NCBI GenBank assembly: GCA_946803715.1
Contig: CAMPET010000011.1
Coordinates: 589,884-645,152 of the forward strand
DNA from: Beroe ovata
Taxonomy: Eukaryota > Ctenophora > Nuda > Beroida > Beroidae
Length of the DNA stretch: 55,269 nt
Direction: 5' to 3'
The translations under genes were made by a program, and so were the position numbers. Shown one piece after another: positions 12,301 to 22,200 of the stretch; positions within the stretch are counted from its first letter, which is position 1, and each line of letters begins with the position of its first letter. A model generated the notes under the pieces. That model searched no databases. It had not been told where the DNA came from and saw only the letters and a program-made list of their open reading frames with translations.

Positions 12301-12825
12301 TATGATCACAGGACAGATGATGAAAGAGTTTCTCATGAGTCTCATGCTGACTATTGCAAGTTCATAGAAGATTAAACCTCATCTCCCTGATTATGTGAAC
12401 TTCCCTTCTACATTGAAATACAGAGTATGATTGTTATCATGAAATCTTTCATGTTTTCTGTTTTGATTGCTTTGAATTTACCAGCCTTATCTTCCATTTT
12501 TATTTGAATTGTGGGGACTTGTGTGGATGTTTACAGAGAGGCTGCTGACCTACTAACTGTGGACCATCTATTGAGCTGACTGCAATCAGGAGAAGTCACT
12601 ACATAATGAGACTCAGAATCAGAAGCATACTTGGGGGTATGGGATGTCCATGCACACCAAACTCTTGACAATCCTGAATTTTATCTATACAGGTGAATGG
12701 GTACACTGCAAACATAACAAAATACTAGATATCAATTTTCTAATCCAAGAATTGATAACAAAAAGGTACAATTCCGCCTGGACAGTGAACATCTATGCCA
12801 GGCAACTAAGCACATGTGGCATGTA
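9398..12825. other. Divergent intergenic region upstream of nocturnin
   Basis: No exon chain was found. It holds a GCGCGC-rich patch (about 10605-10700), one X-box-like site (TTGCCATGGTAACAAC, near 10311-10326), and ATGGACACA repeats (next entry). Short frames at 9857, 10219, 10451 and 10947 have no splice context or family resemblance. An unrecognised 5' exon of nocturnin could lie here. Confidence 0.4.
11975..12215. repeat. Simple inverted/tandem repeats of ATGGACACA
   Basis: TGTGTCCAT units near 11978-11995 face repeated CAATGGACA and GGACACAATGG units at about 12088-12210. The nine-base unit recurs in both orientations, so transcripts could fold back. The overlapping frames at 12008-12367 on both strands are products of this repeat. 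Confidence 0.6.
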
Positions 12826-12924
12826 TTAAGATATTTTCCCTGCCGTCAGTGCCACACAATCAAGATTCTGCCCAATTTCATTCCTTGGCAGGGGAAACCC
12901 CGCCAGCAAGGGTGGTAGTTATCC
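12826..12924. mobile_element. Small non-autonomous inverted-repeat element (MITE-like), copy 1
   Basis: A 99-bp segment matches, on the opposite strand, the element at 37983-38079 over nearly its whole length. Shared blocks include CCCTTGCTGGYGGG, a pairing CCCTGSCAAGG, and GACGGYAGGG followed by AAAAT. The inner part folds as a hairpin (CTTGGCAGGGG with CCCCGCCAGCAAG). Flanks are TGGCATGTA on the left and TGGCATCCT on the right, so six of nine bases of a possible target-site duplication remain. There is no coding capacity, so it must have been moved by a transposase encoded elsewhere. Confidence 0.7.
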
Positions 12925-13039
12925 TGGCATCCTGCAACTCAGCAAGAAGCACGCTGTCAAAGTGTCAGAACGATGGAGGAATGCTGCGCCACGAATTTCC
13001 GGTCAGAAACTTTGAATAAAAACTTGATGCGCACGAGTT

Positions 13040-13450
13040 TTAGGTCTACAATGAAAGGCCCGGGTTCAATTTCGCGCGCGCCGCAAACCATGCCATGATC
13101 CATGAACTTCGCCGACGCTGCCCGCATATAAGCGAGGCACGAAGGTTTATATCATCCGTTCCCTTTTTTGCGCGCGGCGCGTGCGCAGCTTCAATCTTCA
13201 TCATGCAACAGTTAAAAATATTTTGGTCACGTTTGCTTCGTAAGATTTAATCTGATGTGCACACGTTGCGCGCCTCTGTTCTACTCAGAAAACTGAAATG
13301 TCGGAGACGCGCGGACGCGCAGCGCGCGCGGAGTATTTGGATCACGCAGCGCGGGAAAATAATCTGATTTTTGTAAAATATTGTAATTTCCGCGGGCGCG
13401 CGTCTGTCGCGAGATAAAAAATGTCACGCAGCGCGGGAACAATGCCAGTA
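13040..13450. other. GCGCGC-rich island
   Basis: Dense CpG with many GCGCGC palindromes inside an otherwise AT-rich region, 1 kb upstream of the RILP-like gene. Similar patches occur near 6130, 10605-10700, 17680, 31490-31630, 37340-37880 and 43850-43950. It could be a promoter-associated island or a repeat family. Confidence 0.5.
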
Positions 13451-14416
13451 TGCCATGGCCATGGTTATATCCATCACCGTATTCGGGTATTCGGCGCGAT
13501 CAAAACAGGTAGCTCATTAATCGCTAAATTTAAAAAAGGAAAAAAGCTATTTGTAATGCCTTATAAGTGCAAGTGTGCCTTTAATTTGCAATCCTGGCCT
13601 CTGTTTCTCGTGGTGCAAGATGAGAAGCAGATATCAGATAAAAGCTGACAAAGCATATATTCAATATTCATATGCTATTACTAACCAAGTACCACACGAA
13701 CTACTCAGTCATATCTTGTCTTGTCTTATTCAGTAGGGTACCATGAAATATAACCTTCATGGTACACAGTTATTATGCAAGAGCAAATCTCTCTAGTGTT
13801 CTCTTTTTGTGCAAAATGACTTGAATCGATGATTTCCATGTGCTTCTTGGACTCTTTTGCTTGAATTTAAGACTGTGGCCCTACTCACTATGCCTCTGGC
13901 AGTTGGGGGCAAGCCAGAACCCCCCTGAGTCACACAATTTCTGTACACCTCTTGTTGAAATCCACTGAAATTAACTGCACATGCAACTCTTGTCTTCCCT
14001 GCCATCATAGCAAGCAATGTAATCAAAAAAGCACCATAAGAAATGAGCCTACAGGCTACTCCTGTATGCAAGTGCAACTGTCCATCATCACTTCTTATTC
14101 CCAATGTAACATGCGGGCAGTGACACACAAAGTCCATGATAAAACAGAAAATGCCAAATTTATTAATAGGAATAGGTAAGACTAATTCAATTAATCTGGG
14201 TGCTTATAATCCTGCACTGAACCTTATTGCATTTTAAGTTTTCTGACAGTGCAAGGGATTGTAACTTGAATTACTTCCAATACAAATCCTTCTTTTAAGA
14301 TGTCTCCTGATCTATCAATTTATCAGGATAAGATTATAGCATTATGAGCTTTTTATTGTTAATCCCCTTCCTCAATAAGGTATGGTGGAGGTATAAATGG
14401 ATATACAGTCCTGATA
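13451..14416. other. Intergenic, one weak open frame
   Basis: A 114-codon minus-strand frame (13793-14137) is open but matches no family I recognise and shows no exon borders. A ten-base inverted repeat GTACCATGAA / TTCATGGTAC lies at 13739-13764. Probably noncoding or a decayed transposon fragment. Confidence 0.35.
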
Positions 14417-15914
14417 ATGAACCAAGAGGGGGATGCATTTGATGAAAGTTATGTCTATGAGGAGTTCTCGGGTATTAGAGCATCTTTTGAAAGCCTGATT
14501 GATAGGTCAGCTCCTTGAGATTTTCTGGATCGTGCTAATATGCGCTGATGTTTGTCCACCCATGCTTCTTTGTGGACATACTCTGTAGTCTCTTGAGAAC
14601 ATGGTTACACCCATATGCAGTATGCTAATTGCTTATTGTTTTCACATTTCAGATATGGTTATGAAGCTATTGAGGATACTATGAAAAGGGTGGTGAAAGT
14701 TCTCAGCACATTTGAAGCACTAATATCCTCGCTTAGACAATCAAAGTTGCAATTGGTTAATGCACAGTTAACGCTTGAAGAGGTACATTCATGGGACATT
14801 ATCGGTAATATAATGTCTATCTTGATATGGTCTAACATCATGTTCTTGTCTCAGTTCACAATCTTTGCTTCACAGTTATAAACTAGTAATAATAACAGTT
14901 CACGTGTAAAAATCAAGTGTAGGTACCCCTCAGTCTATGTGTAGGTACTCTGTAATCATACCACAACGTGGTTTGATGTACATGGTTTGATTTGACCCTC
15001 CTCACGTTGAATTGATTGAAACCTTTTATGGCCATAAAAATATGGCTTGATTATGCATTATGTAGTGTAGGGAAGGATCCTATATAAAAGGTAGTCGTGG
15101 ACCGTGGTTTACATTAGACAATGTAATGGTGGACTCTTTAATGGTTTCTGTCATGGACGCACTGATCAACTCTGTAACCGCTGAGTGGTCTTTACAGGAC
15201 CCCACAGTTATTTCGATTCCTTGTTTAACATGCTATACAGTGGTGTGTGTGTCTAAGTGCAGAGTGTTGTTGAGTCCCATCATCTATTTCTGTCACAGGA
15301 GAAGGAATCAAGTGCACAAAAATATCAGACTCTACAGCAGAAGATGAGAAGTTTACAGGTATGTTATTTCATATGAATTAAGCTTGAATCAATTGAGGAA
15401 CTTGAGTTGAGTAAACCTTCAATAGTAAGCATTTGTGTTGCTGACTATTGACTCGATCAGGACCAGAATTCATCGTTGTCCGACAAGAATGCAGAACTTC
15501 AAAGGAAACTTACGGAAATTCAGTCATCTTCATCAAAAAAAGTAAATCAAAGACCAGGCGATTGAGCAAATGATGAATATTGACTTAGAAGGAGTGAAAT
15601 GTGACTTTTGTTAAGACAGACTAATTATGTGCCTAGCCTGGCGAACACTGTGGAGATCCATGCTGTACGGCATGTTAAACATCAAGGAATCAAAACCGCG
15701 GGGTTTCGTATCAGTCTATTGAATGCAACCGGATGAATTAGTCTTGAAAATGATGGATCATGGAACTTTATATTTGCAGCCGTTAGAACCAGTCGTTGAA
15801 GCAGATACAACATTAGAAGTAATGGAGAAACTGAATAACGTGATAGAAACGCAGAAAAAAACACTGACCGAACTGACTGATGAATATGAGGAGCTAAGCG
15901 CTGTAAGATTCAAA

Positions 15915-15945
<31 letters not shown>

Positions 15946-18700
15946 NCTATGTGTAGGTACTCTGTAATCATACCACAACTTGGTTTGATGTATGTGGTTT
16001 AATTTGACCCTCCTCTCGTTGAATTGATTGAAACCTTTTTTGGCTTGATTATGCATTATGTAGTGTAGGGATGGATCCTATATAAAATGTAGCCGTGGAC
16101 CGTGGTTTATGTAATGTAATGGTGGACTCTTTAACGGTCTCTGTAATGGACGCACTGATCTACTTCTGTAACCGTAGAGTGGTGTTTACTTCCTTGATTC
16201 CTTGTTTAACATGCTATGGCGTGTGTGTGTCTAAGTGTAGACTGTAGTGAGTCCCATCATCTGATTCTGTCACAGGAGAAGGAATCGAGTGCACAAAAAT
16301 ATCAGACTCTACAGCAGAAGATGAGAAGTTTACAGGTATGTTATTTCATATGAATTAAGCTTGAATTAATCGAAGAACTTGGGTAAAGTAAACCCTTTAA
16401 TAGTAAGCATTTGTGTTGCTGACTATTGACTCGATCAGGACCAGAATGCAACGTTGTCCGACAAGAATGCGGAACTTCAAAGGAAACTTTCGGAAATTCA
16501 GTCATCTTCATCAAAAAAGGTAAATCAAAGATGAATATTGACTTAGAAGGAGTGAAATTTTACTTTTGTTAAGACAGACTAGATATGAAATCCTGGAAAT
16601 ATGTGGAAATCCTTGCTATGCGGCATGTTAAACATCAAGGAATCAAAACCGCGGGGTTCCGGATGCAGCCGGATGAATTAGTCTTGAAAATGATGGAACA
16701 TCATATTCGCAGCCGTTAGAACCAGTCGTTGAAGCAGATAAAACATTAGAAGTAATGGAGAAACTGAATAACGTGATTGAAACGCAGAAAAAAACACTGA
16801 CCGAACTGACGGATGAATACGAGGAGCTTAGCGCTGTAAGGTTCAAAATTGTTGTTGTTATTCTTGTTGTTGTTGTTGTCTTATTCTTGCTTGGACAATG
16901 ATCCAAGAAGACGGAAGTGTCTTTCTCTTCAAACAAGCACGTTAGAAATGCAAAATGATTCGACTTGTTTCCATATCTTCCATCAATCGATTGTCGTCTT
17001 TCAATCGATAGTTATCTACCAATCGATAGTTGATTAAGTTATCTATCAGTCGATGGGAATCTATCAATCGAAGGGAATCTACATTCGATCGCTTCCTATT
17101 TTTTCACACGAATTCACCAGTCACCTCCCTCATATTCCACATGAGCCACATGCGGCACGAATACATAATTCCTGGTACACTTCTGTAATCCTATCCTACT
17201 GCGATAACAACTCTTGTTTTTATTTGCAGCATAACACTCGACAATCTGCACTCATTCTCAAACTGAAGGCCGGTCTACAAGAAAGTGTACACAGTCACAA
17301 AACACTGAAAGTCCGGAATGATCGGTTATGTGCAGAAAACGCAAAGTTGGGGGCTCAGTTAGCAGGTTTTGAGGTAATCAAACTTGTATTCAATTAAGTT
17401 TTCAAATCAATTGAGTATTGATGGTTCCCAAGCCCTCAACCCTTGCCCCGGCTTTGAAACTTAATGTAATTTGACGGGTTTCGCTACTAAACATGTTTCA
17501 TATCATGCAGAAATGGTTATTCCGAAATAGTCAAATCCCAATGTGAGTCAAATAAGAGGATATTGTTCGGTGTATTAAAACTTGTCGATATCAAAATTCG
17601 TCTACTAAACGGAAAACGCGATCGTGTATTCATGTATCAATCGCGCAAACGATAAAACATTTCAAGTGCACTTCCCGAGACGCGCGTCGCGCGCATTTTG
17701 GCTTTGTAGCGTGCAGCACCAAAACTTTTGCATAGGACTCCATTTATTGGCGTTGATTCCGTCTCAATTTTTTAGGGGTTAGAGACAAGTGGTCACGTTA
17801 ATGCTGGTAATGATAGACGAGGCTCTACATCCAGTAAAGAATCAATCAAGTCTTCAACTGAGGTAAGCTAGTGAATTAATCCATCTATATCCCATTTCTT
17901 CTAGATTTTCGGTTCATTTTCTAGCAACATCATTAAATCAGAGTCAAACTGAAGATAGAGACGAAATGCAGGCTCGACTTGACTACAAGAAATCAGCGTC
18001 AGAGGTTTGGGAAGCCAATACTTGTGTCAATTCCATATAAATGACGCAATATTCATCAGTTCAAGCGAATCCGTCAGTTCAAGCGAATTATTAGCCTCTG
18101 TACAGATCATAAGAAGTATGCTAGGGAAGCAAAGCCCGTCAAACAGAAATAGATGTACGTGTATGGAAAGTGGGTACAAGTTTACAGTAGATGAGATGAC
18201 TATGCTACTAAATGAGAGGTTAGGAGTTGTTTTGTATTAATTTGGAGTTTTGGTATTGAAAATGTTAAAAGTTTTGCATGGGTACTGAATAAATTTAGTC
18301 AAGTTAGATGTCCAAAACTCTTCCCTTAAGTGCTGGCCAAGGTTGAACTATCAACTGCCACAATATTTTAGTGACACAAATAATGTAGAGTCTGTAAAGC
18401 ATTCATCTTAGGAATATCGCAAAGGAGAAGCTGTTTATTGCAGAAGAAGAGCTAGCTTTCTACCGTAATGAGCAGGGTAGGAGTTCATCAGACTGAATAC
18501 ACTTTAACTGCTGGTCACAAATTCGTAAAATTGCATACAGTCACGACTCCCTCAATCAGTTCCAAATTCATCCCCCTACAGATAATTTGGATGTTGTAAC
18601 GGAAGAAGGATTCGCGCTCCTCGAGCCCCCACAACTACAAGTCCCCAGCCCGATAACCAAATCTCTTTTCTCACAACTCTCACGAGAAGAAACCACGTGA
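14417..18700 (+). CDS. RILPL: RILP-like protein with RH1 and RH2 domains
   Basis: Exons: 14417-14505, 14653-14782, 15299-15358, 15461-15541, 15780-15902, 17230-17373, 17776-17862, 17942-18004, 18106-18218, 18412-18476 and 18582-18700. A diverged second copy of exons 3-5 sits at 16276-16335, 16439-16519 and 16713-16835. Counting one copy, the product is about 357 residues, close to human RILPL1. RH1 (about residues 5-73): LIDRYGYEAIEDTMKRVVKV, then coiled coil rich in Glu, Gln and Lys. RH2 (about residues 280-318): FTVDEMTMLLNER joined to NIAKEKLFIAEEELAFYRNE. RH1 binds motor adaptors such as myosin Va or dynein-linked partners, and RH2 binds GTP-bound Rabs including Rab8, Rab10 and Rab36, which links the family to lysosome and cilium traffic. 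Reading through the last intron gives an early TGA at 18494-18496. The RILP/RILPL1/RILPL2 subtype is unresolved. Confidence 0.87.
14935..16880. repeat. Direct duplication of about 1 kb around an N (N at 15946) covering RILPL exons 3-5
   Basis: 14935-15945 and 15947 to about 16880 are the same locus twice, diverging by scattered substitutions and indels in introns with well-conserved exons. Each copy ends in a GTT-repeat microsatellite. The three exons total 264 nt, so one or two copies both keep frame. Allelic copies placed in tandem are more likely than a real exon duplication. Confidence 0.8.
16975..17090. repeat. Degenerate ATCAATCGATAG repeats
   Basis: Six loosely spaced ATCRATCGA or CAATCGATAG units in the RILPL intron before the exon at 17230. 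ATCGAT is palindromic. Confidence 0.6.
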
Positions 18701-18775
18701 TTCAAAGTCACGCGTTGGGCGGTATTTGAACTTGTCACGCGTTCTCAGGTCATGTGATTTTGATCACGTGATTTA
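18685..18775. promoter_or_regulatory. Cluster of CACGTG / CACGCG motifs at the RILPL 3' end
   Basis: CCACGTGATT, GTCACGCG (twice), GTCATGTGAT and ATCACGTGAT occur within 90 bp, overlapping the stop codon at 18698-18700. TCACGTGA is the core of E-box and CLEAR-type sites, but function here is unsupported. Confidence 0.3.
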
Positions 18776-19250
18776 ATCAGGACTGGGGAAAAAGGAAGCT
18801 TCATTCTCGGGTGAGTTTTTTCTACCTGAACTTTTTTCTCATAAGGTATCAGATTAGAACTATGGAAGGATTTGGCGCATGATTATTTGAATATTTAATT
18901 GTTTTTATGTTGCTGATGAAATGTTATATAAGTGTTCTTTGGACCGTTAACGAAAATGGGTGTTATAAAATCTGTAAAATAGGATTCAAATTGTATGTTT
19001 GTATCGAAATCACCATCGGAAATATATGTTTAAGGAAGTTAAACAATATTTATTAACAAACTTTGCGATATCATATTGTAATGCATTAATTTTGTTGATG
19101 ACACCGCTTTACTTTAAATTATCTGACGACATTAGTACCTTATAGAATTTTTTACAACCTTTCAGCTCTAGTCTAGAGTCCCTAGAGTAAATTGAGTAAT
19201 CCTCAATCTCTAATTCTTATACTCCCCACTCTCCAACTCTTCCCCCTTTT
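18776..19250. other. Tail-to-tail intergenic stretch
   Basis: AT-rich DNA between the RILPL stop (18700) and the LRR gene stop (19251-19253 on the minus strand). It should hold the 3' untranslated regions of both genes. No other gene is seen. Confidence 0.6.
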
Positions 19251-22200
19251 TTAGATGGTTCCCACAGCGGTCCGTATCCCACTCAGTTGCATGTGGAGTG
19301 CTGGTTTCCCTGCTTGTACACTGAACAACTTCCGCTGGAAATACTCTCTGATACTGCCCATCCCTGCACCTGGGATAGAATAAGGGTTGTCTCAATTGGA
19401 TTTTTAAGTTGGATCTCAGTTGGGTTAAGAGGTTTAGGTTAAGAGGGTTAGGTTTTCAGAGGTTTAAATTGAAGAGCAGGTGACTTTTTTTAGATTTGAG
19501 ACAGAACTTTCTAACCAGATCCATTCCCTTTAGAAATATATCCTTGTGTTTTACCTATGATCTCCCTGTTGGGATCCTCCAGGGGGTTATTATCACACTC
19601 AATCACCGACACACGTGGTAATCGCACTATCTCAGCGGGAAGAGCTGTCACACCATTGTCAGCAAATCTCAACTCCTGTGACACGTGTTGTCATCAGTAA
19701 GAGTGACATTTTCTCATAAGATATGGGGAATCTCGAGGAATCCAGAGAGGAATCCGTATGAGGTTTTGTTTTTAAAGGATTGTTTCCCGATGTATCTTGA
19801 GGAAGTTCGTTTTCTTACCGAGAGGTTGTTCATTCCGTATATGGTCGATGGCAGCTTATCAAACGTGTTGCTGTTCAAGATCAGTGTCTGAAAATGGACG
19901 GTCATTGGAAAACGAGCAAACATCTCCATCTCTTTTCTTCGATTCTAGGATCCGAAATTAAACCCTTTTAAATTCATCGATCGATATGAACCTAAATTAG
20001 GTTATTGATTATTAAATTAGGTTATTGATTTCTCCCACACAAACCTCGACATTGCACAGTTTTCCCATCTCATCAGGAAGCACGGAGATATGACAGTTAC
20101 CCACATCAATGTACTGCAGTGACACAGTGTCGCAAACTGGGAGTGGGAATTCCCGGAACTCGTTAAACGAAATGTCGAGAATCTGGAGTTTACGGAGTTT
20201 TTCCAGGTTCTTCGGCATGCTCCGCAGGTTGTTTTGTTTGAAGTTGAGAAGCTGGGGGATTGAGGTTTTGGGAATTGTTTTAGGGGATTCAGTTTAATAT
20301 AAGAATGCTCAAAATTCGTCTCAAGAAGCCGAGAATCGATCGAGGTCAATCTGATAAATTCACGATAACCAATCAAAAGACAACCTCAAATTGATAACTA
20401 ACTATCAAACCACTACCCTACCTGAATGTTTGCAAGATCACATATCTGCTCCGGTATTTCTTTCAGCCCGTTTCCCGCACACTGCAACTCCCGCATATTC
20501 TTCAACATGAACACTTCCCTAGGGAATACCTGCAGAAGGAAGGGGGTTGTCACAGCTCCATGTTTATCATTTCGTTCCGAAACTTTTCGGTGATGTATAA
20601 GACTTCATTTTGGTTATTAGGAATCAAATTTGCCCTATAATCGCGAGTGATCTTCCCACGGATGTTCTCTAATTGTCTGCTAATACCGATAGACTGTTGT
20701 TGCTGATATCCAGGGTTCTCAAGTTGTATAACCACTCGAAGGTTTCAGGTAGTTTAAACAGGTTCAGTTGGCTGACACTCAGGTCTCTCATTCCGTACAG
20801 TTGTCCAATACAGTCGGGTAGGTAGTGGAACCTGGAGGTCATTGTGTCACGAGGCATGATCCTGATGACAGATATCAGTGATTGTGACACGTGTCATATT
20901 GTGACACGTGTGCAATTATTCATGTCTAATCACTAGGTAATCAATCTCATGAATGTGATAACCACTGATGCAGATATATGCCCATCGTAAATCGTATTCG
21001 GAGAAAATCTTTAGCATTGCTTTTCATATAATTTAACTCAATAAGACCCTGTCACCCACTTATTTTTTCCCACTCTAAGATCATCGAGTTCAGCAGCTAA
21101 CGGGAGGGCATCTGGGAAACTCTCTAATTCATTTCCCTCAATCCAGAATCTGTCCAAAACTTGCAGTTGACCTGGGGTGGACCAAGGATTGAGTCAATCA
21201 TTCTGATGAATTTTTTGAATCAATCTTGAAAAGGAATTTTCACTAGGACAGTAGTGATATTTAGGAGCTTTCTTGCGTTCTTGCCTGATGATATTTGGTC
21301 AACTGACATTGAGATCGAACATGACATACTGACCTATGTCATCCGTTACTTCTGTGATTTGGTTGAAGCTAAAACTCAGCATCCTTAGGCTCTTCATCTT
21401 TGGTATGCAGGTCGGAATAGTCTTGAAACAGTTCTCTTCCAGCCCTAGCACCTGTTATTATATCAAGTTATTAAGAGCTGCAGTGAGCTCGTCACTCAAT
21501 TCAGGCGGACATTCAATTTCTAAGATAACTTAATTCGTCAAGACCTTTCATCTGCTGTTCTATTACATTCGACGAAAATCTACCTTATTTGTCGCAGTGC
21601 GCTCCCAATTATTCACTTTATTCAACTTTCACGATGTTCCCTAACCCATCCCTTACCTCCAAGGTAGAAATGGCTTCCATGGACTTTGGCAGTCCTCTCA
21701 GGTTGTTCTTGCTGGCTATCAGGATACCCAGACTCATGAACTCCCCCATAGTGTCCGGTAGAGACTTTAACTGGTTACCGTGTATGTTGAATATCTGATG
21801 AGCTGGGGTGTCAGAGGTAAGCCAGAGCAGTTTTCAACCTTTTCAACCCCAAAAACTCATTTGAAGCTGCCCTTAAATTTGAAAACCAAATCCTCCAGTT
21901 TCTAACATCCCTGACACTTTACCCCCTTGAAGTTGAACAAACTCTAAGTCTAACCTTTTCGAACCCCGTATATACCCTTACTTCAATATTTCAAAGCCCC
22001 CCTCCCCCCCCATTAGATTTCTTAACTCCCTGATCCCCCGAAATCCCCCGATCCCCAAAACCCCCCTAATCCCCCAAAACCCCCTTAANCACTGACAGTC
22101 TCCGTATACAGTGACACCGTGACAGAAAGTCCGGGAGTTCTGTCAGCAGGTTACCGTCCAGATACAGAGTTCTCAGGTTGCCCAGCTGCTCGATCTCCTT

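Noticed and set aside
12077-12367. 96-codon plus-strand frame
   Set aside because: Its N-terminal half translates the ATGGACACA simple repeat, with no supporting signal.
13793-14137. 114-codon minus-strand frame upstream of the RILP-like gene
   Set aside because: Longer than most chance frames, but no domain, no flanking exon and an overlapping frame on the other strand. Kept only as a note in the intergenic entry.
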